From assembly GCF_018199995.1 (NCBI RefSeq), contig NZ_CP073578.1, positions 2,480,001 to 2,544,000 of the forward strand: a stretch of DNA of 64,000 bases, written 5' to 3'. The position numbers and the translations under genes are program-made. Below the pieces are notes generated by a model. The model searched no databases, was not told where the DNA came from, and worked only from the letters and a program-made list of their open reading frames with translations. Source of the DNA: Photobacterium sp. GJ3. GTDB lineage: Bacteria > Pseudomonadota > Gammaproteobacteria > Enterobacterales > Vibrionaceae. Position 1 is the stretch's first letter, and each line of letters opens with the position of its first letter. This document shows, in pieces, positions 11,940-20,292 of this stretch.

Positions 11940-12341
11940 TCAGGCTGACATGACCGCGACTTGCAACTTCACAGAATTCAATGCATCGTCTTCACAGGTT
12001 TCAAACGAGGCTGGCGTATCCAATCCTGTCGAGATCACCGGGGCGGCCAGTACCCGCCATGCGCCATCGTCCAGCTGTTCTTGAATCTTAAAAGCGATTT
12101 TGACTTCTTCAGCGGACACTTCCAGTAATTCGGCGCTCCCGAAAAACTTCCGCCCCTGATCGCCGGTCGCGCTGCCAAAAATCACTGTTTCTTCACCGGG
12201 CAATAGTTGCAATGAAGTGGTCACGGACTGGTGATAACCTGCACTCGACAGTTCCAGGTTCACATTCAACAACCAGTCGGCCATCGCCAATGGGCTTAAT
12301 AAGGCACTGAACAGCACCAAACCTCTCCCAAATTCATTCAT
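11940..12341 (-). CDS. Secreted protein of unknown function in the yfeY position
   Basis: A 133-residue protein beginning MNEFGRGL, with a signal peptide (hydrophobic core to about residue 21, probable cleavage LAMA|DW). The start at 12341 has GGAGA upstream. The mature part is a predicted beta-rich domain with an acidic C-terminal region holding a single cysteine (FETCEDD). I do not recognise the family. Its place between yfeZ and yfeX matches that of E. coli yfeY (a sigma-E-controlled lipoprotein), but there is no lipobox here and no visible similarity to YfeY, so only positional equivalence is suggested. It lies 19 bases after the yfeZ stop, likely the same operon. Confidence 0.6.
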   Translation of the reverse strand: MNEFGRGLVLFSALLSPLAMADWLLNVNLELSSAGYHQSVTTSLQLLPGEETVIFGSATGDQGRKFFGSAELLEVSAEEVKIAFKIQEQLDDGAWRVLAAPVISTGLDTPASFETCEDDALNSVKLQVAVMSA

Positions 12342-12360
12342 CTGACATCTTCTCCGTGGG

Positions 12361-12803
12361 CTAATTGGCAAATGTATGTCTGACTCGGGAACTCCGTACC
12401 AGATAAGCCATCAGCCAGAGCGATATCACCAGTGTGATTGCTCCCGGCCAGCTAAAGGCACCTCGTATTAATGTCAGTTGGTACACTTGCAACAGAATAT
12501 CCAACGTGTAAGTCATCAGCAAAATCACTCTGCCATTCCCCCACACGCCATGTATAATTTTATTTTTCTTATGTCTCAGGCCACTCAGCCACATCAGTAA
12601 CATCGCTGGAAAGCCTACCCCATCAGCAGATACAAGTTTTCTGCATGCGGGAAAAACAGCTGCAGCAATTGCGCTCCCTGCGCTTGGCTTGCTCCAGCCA
12701 TCATAAATACACCCCATCCCCTTGCACTGAACAGAAAACTCAGCCACAACAAAGCAGAAGGTTTCAACTGACCATGGCTGTTGTAGGCATCAATTGAATA
12801 CAT
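12361..12803 (-). pseudogene. yfeZ: DUF2919 inner-membrane protein (YfeZ-like), broken by a one-base deletion
   Basis: Two overlapping minus-strand frames make one protein. The first, from the ATG at 12803, gives MYSIDAYNSHGQLKPSALLW, then the DUF2919-typical 'RgW.vFmmAGaS..qG..Ll.LFfP' segment, and runs into TAG at 12615-12617. The second frame continues exactly there with VGFPAMLLMWLSGLRH and three hydrophobic segments to the stop at 12361. Adding one G to the coding-strand G4 run (12618-12621) restores one frame of 147 residues, close to E. coli YfeZ (151). Nothing else in the gene looks degraded, so this is either a sequencing error or very recent inactivation. Confidence 0.75.
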
Positions 12804-13190
12804 GCTGCCGCCCAGGATTATTGAACATCGTATTTATCTTTTTCGACATTAAATGATATGGATCAATTGGCAAAGTTACAGACGTAAGTTCTGCGCTTTA
12901 ACGCACGAATCTTTTGCTTAACCTGCAATCATGATCACGCTTTTACGTATATTTAACAAACAACGATAAACAAGGCCGTCCATCCTTTCAGAGCCGAGAC
13001 TTAATCCTCTGGGGAATTGATGATTAATCATCAATTTAGTAGGCTTTCATCGACTTCACTGAACAAGGTGGGATCCATGTGATTTACTGACAATGTAGAA
13101 ATATTCCTACATTTTTAACGCTGACATCTCACGAATAGAAACCAGCATAAAATGCTACGCGCCTGATATTTTCACCCGAAAGAGACTAAG
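12804..13190. promoter_or_regulatory. AT-rich divergent intergenic region with two palindromes
   Basis: About 390 bases between yfeZ (minus) and the DUF2956 gene (plus). It contains a 22-bp perfect palindrome (13015-13036) and an inverted repeat AATGTAG-N8-CTACATT (13092-13113). No gene or terminator was found. Confidence 0.5.
13015..13036. repeat. 22-bp perfect palindrome, candidate operator
   Basis: AATTGATGATT/AATCATCAATT is fully symmetrical. It contains TTGAT and ATCAA half-sites, but with an 8-base spacer where FNR/CRP-type sites have 4-6, so it is not a canonical FNR site. The bound factor, if any, is unknown. Confidence 0.5.
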
Positions 13191-13532
13191 ATGAATCAAT
13201 CGAACAACACCCCATCGCCAGAAACACAAGCGGAAGCGCTGCGGATTGCCAAAGCAACCCAAAAACCCGGCCAGACCAAAGAGCAAACCAAACTCATTGC
13301 GCAGGGTATTCAAAAAGGTATTGAACTGTATAAAAAACAGCAGAAAGCCAAAGCCAGAGAGCGGGATAAGCTTCGCAAGAAACAGCAGAAAGACAAAACG
13401 ATGACACAGCAAGCAGAAAATACCACAACAGAATCGCCGGAAATCATTGTTAAACAGGCAAAATTACCTTGGATTCTGCTCATCCTTTCCTGGGGCGTTT
13501 TTCTGGGATGGCTGTTAATGACAAATCAATAA
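13191..13532 (+). CDS. DUF2956 family protein
   Basis: A small 113-residue protein of unknown function. The N-terminal half is hydrophilic and Lys/Gln/Glu-rich, probably helical (the SPETQAEALRIAKATQKPGQ type start is characteristic of DUF2956), with a coiled-coil-like KKQQKAKARERDKLRKKQQ segment at about 48-68. A single C-terminal transmembrane segment (about residues 90-110, LPWILLILSWGVFLGWLL) makes it a predicted tail-anchored membrane protein. The ATG is preceded by AGAGAC. It stands alone with no clear operon partner. Confidence 0.8.
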   Translation: MNQSNNTPSPETQAEALRIAKATQKPGQTKEQTKLIAQGIQKGIELYKKQQKAKARERDKLRKKQQKDKTMTQQAENTTTESPEIIVKQAKLPWILLILSWGVFLGWLLMTNQ

Positions 13533-13607
13533 ACACACAAGAAATGCACTTGATAACAATTTGCATTTGCATCTATACTTACCCATAGACTTTCAAAGGG
13601 TTTCAGT

Positions 13608-13811
13608 ATGGAGCGGCGTGTGTTTCGGATGATTTGTCTGCTGGGCTTAGCCAGCGTTGCTGTGATTCACCTGGTGGAACTCATGTTGTCCGGCCCGGCA
13701 ACACTGCGTGCATTTTTGATTGAATGGCTGCCACTGTATGCAGTGTGGGGCATTCAACTGGGACTCAGTTGGTGGCAGCCCAATCAACATCCATCCGATC
13801 AGGATTTCTGA
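13608..13811 (+). CDS. Small two-helix membrane protein, function unknown
   Basis: A 67-residue protein with two hydrophobic segments (about 8-27 and 37-56) and a short polar tail (PNQHPSDQDF). AAAGGG lies seven bases before the ATG. No family is recognised. The upstream stretch at 13548-13575 (TTGATAACAATTTGCATTTGCATC) vaguely resembles a Fur box but with many mismatches. Its 3' end overlaps the convergent 46-residue nap-linked gene by 13 bases. The membrane topology and ribosome-binding site argue for a real gene. Confidence 0.5.
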   Translation: MERRVFRMICLLGLASVAVIHLVELMLSGPATLRAFLIEWLPLYAVWGIQLGLSWWQPNQHPSDQDF

Positions 13812-13939
13812 GGTTTGTCCTTGCCAAAGGAGAGCAACCACATTGCGACAATCGCAACCCCCAGAAAGCCGGAGAGAATAATCACTGGCATTGCTGCATA
13901 ACCCAAGACATGCCAGATAATAGATTCCAATGTACTCAT
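13799..13939 (-). CDS. Small nap-linked membrane protein (TIGR02808-like)
   Basis: A 46-residue gene starting MSTLESIIWHVLGYAAMP, followed by one long hydrophobic helix (about 10-37) and a short basic tail. The ribosome-binding site GGAGGGAGCGTT before the ATG is very strong. It lies 11 bases after napC on the same strand and is clearly the last gene of the nap operon. A family of about 43-residue proteins (TIGR02808) is known from marine gammaproteobacteria, and I recall it near nap genes in Vibrio; length and layout fit, but I could not align them. A function as a small Nap accessory subunit is inference only. Confidence 0.7.
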   Translation of the reverse strand: MSTLESIIWHVLGYAAMPVIILSGFLGVAIVAMWLLSFGKDKPQKS

Positions 13940-13950
13940 AACGCTCCCTC

Positions 13951-14526
13951 CTATTGCCAGCCTTCGACGTCTTTCATATCCGGTAACCGGTGCGCAATCC
14001 CTTTATGGCAATCCACACAGGTTTTATCACCGGAAGCCAATGCGCTGGAATGCTGATTGACCGCTCGGGGCGCCTGTTCGGAATAATCCATGTACTCGAA
14101 CTGATGACAGTTTCGGCACTCTTTCGAATCATTCTTCTTCATCCGGCTCCATTCCCGGTGTGCCAGATGCCCGCGTCGTGCCTGAAATTTTTCTTCGGTA
14201 TCTATCGTCCCGATAGCGAATGCGAACAACTCTTTCGAGGCCTGAACTTTGCGGACAATTTTATCCGTCCACTCATGCGGTACGTGACAATCGGAACAAA
14301 TCGCTCGGACCCCGGAACGATTCGAATAATGAATCGTTGATCGGATTTCTTTCACGATCGGTGCATGGCACCCTGAACAGAACGCTTCTGTATTCGTTGC
14401 CTCCATACCGGTGTTAAAAGCGCCCCAGAACAGCAGCCCGCCCATAAACCCCAGAAAGAGCACCAGGCCAACCGCGGCTTTACTCGGTGAACTGAAGCGT
14501 TGCCAGAATCGTTTCAATAGTTTCAT
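13951..14526 (-). CDS. napC: Tetraheme cytochrome c quinol dehydrogenase NapC
   Basis: Membrane-anchored NapC/NirT family cytochrome (191 residues) that takes electrons from the quinol pool and passes them to NapB. An N-terminal transmembrane anchor (about 17-38) is followed by four CxxCH heme motifs: CSGCH, CSDCH, CRNCH and CVDCH. The start codon overlaps the napB stop (TAATG), so translation is coupled. Upstream in-frame codons would extend into napB and are rejected. It is the fifth gene of napFDABC; napG/napH are absent, so NapC is the expected sole quinol donor. Confidence 0.96.
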   Translation of the reverse strand: MKLLKRFWQRFSSPSKAAVGLVLFLGFMGGLLFWGAFNTGMEATNTEAFCSGCHAPIVKEIRSTIHYSNRSGVRAICSDCHVPHEWTDKIVRKVQASKELFAFAIGTIDTEEKFQARRGHLAHREWSRMKKNDSKECRNCHQFEYMDYSEQAPRAVNQHSSALASGDKTCVDCHKGIAHRLPDMKDVEGWQ

Positions 14527-15014
14527 TACTGGCTCCGTTGTGCTTGATCTTTCAGTGCATCGACCCGTTTGAAGGTGTTCTCGACCAGTGGCTGAGCATC
14601 CGCCTGCGGTACATGGCACTGCAGGCAGAAGTAGCGGCTGGGCGACACATCCGACAGCACTTGTCCCTGCCGGGGCGATCGATAGTGCGTCACACTGATC
14701 TTGGTTGCCCCCATTTCATTGGCATATTTCCAGCTGTGGCAGGACAAACACTTATTCGCATTCAGCGACAGTTCATAGTTACGGATGGTATGCGGGATCA
14801 GCGGTGGCTGATACACATAATCACTGTCTATCGGCTTGCCATCTTTCGGATACTGCTTCCAGCGCTCTCCGCTAAAGGTCTCATTCAACTCCGTTTTACC
14901 ACGCAGTGATTCCAGCCCGCCATTTCCACCGACCAGAGTCTCGTCGGCGGCTTGCGCACTGCCCAGCACCATCAGTCCCACCAGGCATCCAACGAAAATT
15001 TTGTTCATACACAT
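14526..15014 (-). CDS. napB: Periplasmic nitrate reductase diheme cytochrome NapB
   Basis: Small electron-transfer subunit (162 residues) that relays electrons from NapC to NapA in the periplasm. It has a signal peptide (MCMNKIFVGCLVGLMVLGS, cleavage after AQA) and two heme motifs, CLSCH and CLQCH. The start at 15014 is placed by GGGAG six bases upstream; a second Met two codons later (15008) is the alternative. It lies 11 bases after napA and overlaps napC by one base. Confidence 0.95.
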   Translation of the reverse strand: MCMNKIFVGCLVGLMVLGSAQAADETLVGGNGGLESLRGKTELNETFSGERWKQYPKDGKPIDSDYVYQPPLIPHTIRNYELSLNANKCLSCHSWKYANEMGATKISVTHYRSPRQGQVLSDVSPSRYFCLQCHVPQADAQPLVENTFKRVDALKDQAQRSQ

Positions 15015-15025
15015 GACCGGCTCCC

Positions 15026-17512
15026 TTACACCTTGGTGATCTTGATTGGACATTTTTTATAATCCGTCTGCTTGGAGAGCGGATCCGTTGCATCGAGCAC
15101 CAGTTTGTTAATCAGGACCCGGGCATCAAAGAAAGGCACAAACACAAGCCCGGCTGGCGGACGATTCCGGCCCCGTGTATCCACACGGCAACGCACTTCA
15201 CCACGACGTGAAGCCAGCAAAACCTCATCGCCCCGGCGGATATTCCGCTGCTTCGCGTCATCCGGATGCATGTAGCACACGGCATCCGGCACGGCTTTAT
15301 AAAGCTCAGGGACACGACGCGTCATGGTGCCGGTGTGCCAGTGCTCCAGCACGCGCCCGGTACAGAGCCACAGGTCATAGGTTTCGTCCGGGACTTCCGG
15401 GGGTTGTTCATAAGGCGCGAAAATAATGTTGGCTTTGCCGTCCGGCTGACCATAAAAGTAAAAACCTTTGCCTTCAGGTACATAAGGATCTGAACCCTCG
15501 GCATAACGCCAGCGGGTTTCCTGTCCATTCACGACTGGCCAGCGCAACCCACGAGCCTGATGATACGCATCGTAAGGTGCCAAATCGTGGCCATGGCCCC
15601 GGCCAAAGGCTGCATATTCCTCAAACAGACCTTTCTGAACATAGAATCCCTGCGATTGGGCATCATCATTGAGTGCCTGGGCTTCTTTCAGCGGGAACTT
15701 GTCAATCTGCCCGTTGCGGAACAGCACGTCGTACATTGTCTTGCCCCGGTACTCTGGCATCTTGGCCAGCAATGCTTCATCCCAGACTTCTTCAATCTTG
15801 AAGCGCTTGCTGAATTCCATGATCTGCCAGAGATCCGATTTCGCATCCCCCGGCGCCTTCACCTGCTGATACCAGGCCTGCGTCCGGCGCTCTGCATTGC
15901 CGTATGCACCCTCTTTCTCCACCCACATCGCGGTTGGTAAAACCAGGTCAGCAGCCTGTGCGGTTGCGGTCGGATAGGGATCGGAGCAGACGATGAAATT
16001 CTCCGGATTGCGATAACCCGGCAAACGCTCGACATTGATATTCGGTCCCGCTTGCATGTTGTTGTTACACATCACCCAGTAAGCATTCAGGACGCCATCA
16101 TGCAGCATTCGGTCTTGCTGCACGGCATGGAATCCGGGCTTCGGCGGGATGGTGCCTTCCGGCAACTTCCAGATTTTCTCAGCGGTGGCGCGGTGTTTCG
16201 GATTGGTGACCACCAGATCCGCCGGCAGACGATGGGCAAAGGTACCCACTTCTCGCGCGGTCCCACACGCCGATGGCTGACCGGTCAGCGAGAACGGGCT
16301 ATTGCCCGGCTGCGAGATTTTTCCGGTGAGCAGGTGAATGTTATAAACCAGGTTGTTCATCCAAACACCGCGGGTGTGCTGGTTCATGCCCATGGTCCAG
16401 AGCGACATCACTTTGATGTTCGGATCGGCATAATATTTGGCCAGTTCCAGCAGTTTTTCCTGTGTAACGCCCGAGAGTTCCGCTGCTTTTTCCAGCGTAT
16501 ATTCAGCGACAGAAGCTTTATATTCCTCGAAACTCATGTCATGCATCGCACCGGAATTCGGGTGTGCCGCTGCTTTCTGAAGCGGGTCATCATCGCGCAG
16601 GCCATAGCCGATATCCGTATCGGCCCGCTTGAAGTGGGTATGCTTGTTCACGAAATCCCAGTTCACGGCATCATTTTCAATGATGTAATGTGCGATAAAG
16701 TTGGCAATCGCCAGATCCGTCTGCGGATGGAAGATCATCCCGTTATCCGCCAGCTCAAACGAGCGGTGATAGTAGGTCGACAGGACGTTCACTTTGACAT
16801 GCGGGTAGCTCAGTCGGCGGTCGGTAATCCGGGTCCACAAAATCGGGTGCATTTCGGCCATGTTTGACCCCCACAGCACAAAAGCATCCGCATGTTCAAA
16901 ATCGTCGTAGCAGCCCATGGGCTCGTCCATATTGAACGCCCGCATGAACCCCACAACAGCCGACGCCATACAGTGCCGGGCATTGGGGTCGATATTATTG
17001 GAGCGGAACCCCGCTTTCATCATTTTCGACGCGGCATAGCCTTCCATAACGGTCCATTGACCGGAGCCGAACATGCCCACGCTGGTCGGCCCTTTGGCTT
17101 TCAGCGCCGCTTTCCATTTCTCGGCCATGATATCGAATGCCTGATCCCAGCTGATGGGCTGAAAGTCACCGTCTTTATGGAACTTGCCGTCCTTCATGCG
17201 CAGCAGAGGCGTGGTCAAACGGTCGGCACCGTACATGATTTTGGACAGAAAATAGCCTTTGATGCAGTTCAGGCCACGGTTCACTTCCGCTTCCGGATCG
17301 GCCTGCGTTGCAATTACCCGCCCTTCCTGTGTTCCCACCAGCACAGAACAGCCGGTGCCGCAAAAACGGCACGGGGCTTTGTCCCAGTGAATCTTGGTTT
17401 CATCCGAGCTCACAATCAGATTGGTGGCAGTGGCCGGTAAACTGATACCTGCGACCGCCGCAGCAGACGCAGCCGCGTTTGCTTTCACAAACGCTCGTCG
17501 GGTCATTTTCAT
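15026..17512 (-). CDS. napA: Periplasmic nitrate reductase catalytic subunit NapA
   Basis: Molybdenum bis-MGD enzyme that reduces nitrate to nitrite in the periplasm; 828 residues, as in E. coli. A twin-arginine signal (TRRAFVKA, residues 4-11) is followed by the [4Fe-4S] cluster motif beginning C48-R-F-C51-G-T-G-C55 with the fourth cysteine in GLNCIKGYF. The molybdenum-ligating cysteine lies in [15 protein letters not shown]. The C-terminal molydopterin-dinucleotide-binding domain is complete. GAGGAAAT precedes the ATG, which overlaps the napD stop (ATGA). It needs NapD for folding and export, encoded just upstream. Confidence 0.98.
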   Translation of the reverse strand: MKMTRRAFVKANAAASAAAVAGISLPATATNLIVSSDETKIHWDKAPCRFCGTGCSVLVGTQEGRVIATQADPEAEVNRGLNCIKGYFLSKIMYGADRLTTPLLRMKDGKFHKDGDFQPISWDQAFDIMAEKWKAALKAKGPTSVGMFGSGQWTVMEGYAASKMMKAGFRSNNIDPNARHCMASAVVGFMRAFNMDEPMGCYDDFEHADAFVLWGSNMAEMHPILWTRITDRRLSYPHVKVNVLSTYYHRSFELADNGMIFHPQTDLAIANFIAHYIIENDAVNWDFVNKHTHFKRADTDIGYGLRDDDPLQKAAAHPNSGAMHDMSFEEYKASVAEYTLEKAAELSGVTQEKLLELAKYYADPNIKVMSLWTMGMNQHTRGVWMNNLVYNIHLLTGKISQPGNSPFSLTGQPSACGTAREVGTFAHRLPADLVVTNPKHRATAEKIWKLPEGTIPPKPGFHAVQQDRMLHDGVLNAYWVMCNNNMQAGPNINVERLPGYRNPENFIVCSDPYPTATAQAADLVLPTAMWVEKEGAYGNAERRTQAWYQQVKAPGDAKSDLWQIMEFSKRFKIEEVWDEALLAKMPEYRGKTMYDVLFRNGQIDKFPLKEAQALNDDAQSQGFYVQKGLFEEYAAFGRGHGHDLAPYDAYHQARGLRWPVVNGQETRWRYAEGSDPYVPEGKGFYFYGQPDGKANIIFAPYEQPPEVPDETYDLWLCTGRVLEHWHTGTMTRRVPELYKAVPDAVCYMHPDDAKQRNIRRGDEVLLASRRGEVRCRVDTRGRNRPPAGLVFVPFFDARVLINKLVLDATDPLSKQTDYKKCPIKITKV

Positions 17513-17838
17513 TGGATTTCCTCAAAGTCAGGTCCTTGCTGCTCAATCTGGTGAAACACCAGAAAAGCGGTGAGCACATGCTCATATGCATGAATAATGT
17601 CGATCAGGTCGGCGACTTCCCGGTGACTTGCCGTTTCCAGAACCACCACCAGCTTGCCCGCCGGGCTTTCGCCATAGACTTCAGCTTGCGGTATGGCATT
17701 CACCCGGGCTTTCACCTGCGCCAGCCCTTCCGGTTTGACATGGATGACCAGGCTGGAAATATGCACTTCTCCGCCCTGCGCCGCATGGCCCAACGACGGT
17801 TGCCGACCCGCTTGGTTCGCTTCACTGTATTGCTTCAT
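17509..17838 (-). CDS. napD: NapA signal-peptide-binding chaperone NapD
   Basis: Cytoplasmic chaperone of 109 residues that binds the twin-arginine signal of NapA and delays export until cofactors are inserted. It has the ferredoxin-like NapD pattern: [15 protein letters not shown] at about 25-39, then an acidic [16 protein letters not shown] strand region and a C-terminal helix. It overlaps napF upstream and napA downstream by four bases each (ATGA), a tightly coupled operon. The first 20 residues are longer than in E. coli NapD (87 residues). Confidence 0.93.
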   Translation of the reverse strand: MKQYSEANQAGRQPSLGHAAQGGEVHISSLVIHVKPEGLAQVKARVNAIPQAEVYGESPAGKLVVVLETASHREVADLIDIIHAYEHVLTAFLVFHQIEQQGPDFEEIQ

Positions 17839-18332
17839 GATGTGTGATTCCGCTGAGTTTCAGACTGAATATGAATGGCTTGGCTCGGGCAGACAGACAC
17901 GCAGGCCCCGCAACCCGTACAATCGGAAGCGTGAACTTCCGGCTGTGCAACACGGCCGGGCTGCAGCGAGAATTGAATCGCCATCGGTTCACAGGCATCG
18001 CCACAACTCCGGCATTCCACGCCCTGTGAAGCCAGACAGCTTTCCGTGATACTGGCGATCGCGCTCCAGGGTGCCTCAGCCCGGGGACGAAACAGCGGCT
18101 CCGGGCAGACATCAGCACACTGATAACAAAAGGTGCACTCGCCATGCTGAAAATCGACTTGGGGGAAACCGCCGTCTCCGATCACGATGATGTGTGATTC
18201 ACAGGCTTTCAGGCAGTCCTGGCAACGCGTGCACTGATCGGTAAACGCCGTATCCCCAATCATCCAGGGTAAACGGGGCGCCTGCAGTGCCTGCCGTTGC
18301 CGTAACCAGAATCGCCTCGCCAAATCCGCCAT
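17835..18332 (-). CDS. napF: Ferredoxin-type protein NapF
   Basis: Cytoplasmic iron-sulfur protein of 165 residues, first gene of the nap operon, thought to help insert or activate the NapA iron-sulfur cluster. Four cysteine clusters are visible: CTRCQDCLKAC, CTFCYQCADVC, CRSC..C and CTGCGACVSVC. The third group has a shorter arrangement (CRSCGDAC), as usual in NapF. The start at 18332 faces the shared napF/narQ control region with NarP- and FNR-like sites. Confidence 0.94.
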   Translation of the reverse strand: MADLARRFWLRQRQALQAPRLPWMIGDTAFTDQCTRCQDCLKACESHIIVIGDGGFPQVDFQHGECTFCYQCADVCPEPLFRPRAEAPWSAIASITESCLASQGVECRSCGDACEPMAIQFSLQPGRVAQPEVHASDCTGCGACVSVCPSQAIHIQSETQRNHTS

Positions 18333-18429
18333 GAGTCCATCACCTCTTACGCAGCAGCATCGCCGGGTCTGTAAGATGCCGTGCCTGTTTTATAAGCCTA
18401 GTTTAGGTAGGGTTATCAATAGCAGCCCA

Positions 18430-18445
18430 TACCCCGAAGGGGGTA
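18430..18445. promoter_or_regulatory. NarP/NarL-type 7-2-7 operator
   Basis: TACCCCG-AA-GGGGGTA is an inverted pair of heptamers with a two-base spacer, matching the NarL/NarP consensus TACYYMT-N2-AKRRGTA at 12 of 14 positions. It lies about 98 bases before napF and between napF and narQ, so it can serve nitrate control of nap. NarP binds only 7-2-7 sites and is encoded next door. Confidence 0.7.
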
Positions 18446-18459
18446 ATTCGGGGCTAAGC

Positions 18460-18473
18460 TTGTTTGAGATCAA
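18460..18473. promoter_or_regulatory. FNR-like site upstream of napF
   Basis: TTGTT-TGAG-ATCAA matches the FNR consensus TTGAT-N4-ATCAA at nine of ten arm positions. It lies 29 bases farther from napF than the NarP-type site, the same order (FNR distal, NarP proximal) as at E. coli napF, where the spacing is 20. Confidence 0.6.
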
Positions 18474-18565
18474 GAAAGTACACTGACAATCTTCACAAAA
18501 TGCCAAACATCAGCGACAACATCAGAATGAACATGAAAACTGTCACTTTCCGCGCAGGAGCCCGC

Positions 18566-20287
18566 GTGTCTCAGCACCCGAAAATAAACAGGCATGGTGA
18601 TCAAAAGATTAGCGTAACAACCGTGATCGCGCGTATCATGCTGGCGATTGTGCTGCTGTCTTTACTCACCACTGGCGCGACCCTGATGACGGTCAGTGCC
18701 AGCCGCTATGATGCCGAGATGGTCAATCTGGCAGGCTCGCTGCGCATGCAGAGCTATCGGCTCGCGTTTCAGCTCGCCCAGACAGGCCAGGCGGATGAAG
18801 CAGATATCCTGCGATTCAGTCAGACCCTGAATGCGCCGGCAATGACTTCGCTGCAAAACAGATTAACCCCCGCCAGGCTTACCCGAAGCTACCAGGCCCT
18901 GCTGGAAGACTGGCGTCGGGTCAGCCCGCAGCTGACCAGCCAGTTTCCGGAAAGTTATCTGCGCCAGATGCCTGAGTTTGTTGACCGGATTGATCAGTTC
19001 GTTTCCGACATCCAGGCGTTTTCACAGCACAAACTGCAACTGATGGCGATCTTTTCCGGCCTCGGTCTGGGGCTCATCCTGCTGCTCGCCCTCTTTGCAA
19101 TCCACTACAGTCGCCGTCAGATTGTGCCGCCGTTGCAAAGCCTGCTGGCGGCCAGTCGTCAGGTTCAGTCGCGCTGCTTTTCCGTTCGGGTCAGTGAGCA
19201 CAGCCAGAATGAACTGGGCACACTGGCAAGAGCGTTTAACCAGATGGCTGAGGAACTGGGGCAAAGCTATCAGGCGCTGGAGTCAACCGTGGCTGAAAAA
19301 ACACACCGGCTGCAGGAAGCCAACAATGCCCTGAAAACTTTGTATGACTGTGCACAGTTACTCTCGGTCAACCGGATCCAGGCCCGGCATTTCAGTCAGA
19401 TCCTAAACCACCTGATTCAGTTGGAAGGGTTTGCGGTGATCCGGCTGGTGGTTGAAGAAGGTGATGGCATCCGGTCTGAATTTGAAGCCGGTCAGCCGGA
19501 CGAGAACCAGCGCTGGCATCAGCATCCCCTGAAGCAGGCGGATCAGTCTTTAGGCACGCTGTGGTGGCAACACACTCTGCCCTGTCCGGATCCGACTCTG
19601 ATCGTCAGTGTTGGCCACCTTTTGAGCCGCGCGCTTTATACACAGCAAACGCAGACCCGGAATGATCAGCTTTTGCTGATGGAAGAAAGAGCGACCATTG
19701 CCCGGGAACTGCACGACTCGCTGGCACAGTCACTGTCATATCTGAAGATTCAGCTGGCGCTGCTCAAACGTCAGAATGCCAGCGCGCCGGACGAGGCCCG
19801 TGCCGTCATTGATGACCTGGATCAGGGACTGTCTCAGGCTTATCGCCAGCTTCGGGAACTGCTCAATACGTTTCGTCTGAATGTGAAACCCGGCCGGCTT
19901 GGCGAAGCGCTGACGGATATGCTCGCCCCGCTTCGTAGTCAGACCTCGGCCTGTATTGTGCTGCACAACCAGTTGCCTTCCTTACAGCTCAATGCATCTC
20001 AGCATATTCATTTACTGCAAATCACCCGGGAAGCAGTCCTGAACGCCATCAAACATGCGCAAGCCACCCGCATTACCATTCATTGCATGATGGACGGCAA
20101 TCAGGTTTTCGTGACAATCGCCGATGACGGGGTAGGTTTTGACCCCTCGCACGCCAAACACGCCCATTACGGGCTGGCCATCATGCAGGAACGCACCGAA
20201 AGTCTGGGCGGCAACTTAACGCTCACCAGTGCCACCGGCGAAGGCTGTCAGGTGCAGGTGAAATTCGTCTTACAACAAACAGGATAA
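18566..20287 (+). CDS. narQ: Nitrate/nitrite sensor histidine kinase NarQ
   Basis: Membrane sensor kinase of 573 residues (E. coli NarQ 566). The start chosen is GTG at 18566 with AGGAG five bases upstream; in-frame Met codons farther upstream lack such a site, and the longest frame would run into the FNR-like site. TM1 lies at about 18-40, a periplasmic helical domain with the nitrate-binding P-box (VNLAGSLRMQSYRLAFQL) follows, then TM2 (about 160-182), a HAMP domain, a GAF-like central module, HisKA_3 with phosphorylated histidine near residue 383 (ARELHDSLAQSLSYLK), and an ATPase domain (ADDGVGFDP). NarQ phosphorylates NarP, encoded five bases downstream. It is divergent from nap. Confidence 0.93.
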   Translation: MSQHPKINRHGDQKISVTTVIARIMLAIVLLSLLTTGATLMTVSASRYDAEMVNLAGSLRMQSYRLAFQLAQTGQADEADILRFSQTLNAPAMTSLQNRLTPARLTRSYQALLEDWRRVSPQLTSQFPESYLRQMPEFVDRIDQFVSDIQAFSQHKLQLMAIFSGLGLGLILLLALFAIHYSRRQIVPPLQSLLAASRQVQSRCFSVRVSEHSQNELGTLARAFNQMAEELGQSYQALESTVAEKTHRLQEANNALKTLYDCAQLLSVNRIQARHFSQILNHLIQLEGFAVIRLVVEEGDGIRSEFEAGQPDENQRWHQHPLKQADQSLGTLWWQHTLPCPDPTLIVSVGHLLSRALYTQQTQTRNDQLLLMEERATIARELHDSLAQSLSYLKIQLALLKRQNASAPDEARAVIDDLDQGLSQAYRQLRELLNTFRLNVKPGRLGEALTDMLAPLRSQTSACIVLHNQLPSLQLNASQHIHLLQITREAVLNAIKHAQATRITIHCMMDGNQVFVTIADDGVGFDPSHAKHAHYGLAIMQERTESLGGNLTLTSATGEGCQVQVKFVLQQTG

Positions 20288-20292
20288 CCGCA

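Noticed and set aside
11611-12084. 157-codon plus-strand frame antisense to the unknown secreted protein and yfeX start
   Set aside because: It covers the terminator at 11885-11906 and the 3' end of a gene with signal peptide and ribosome-binding site on the other strand; composition is shadow-like.
13015-13036. FNR site in the yfeZ/DUF2956 gap
   Set aside because: The TTGAT and ATCAA halves are separated by eight bases instead of four.
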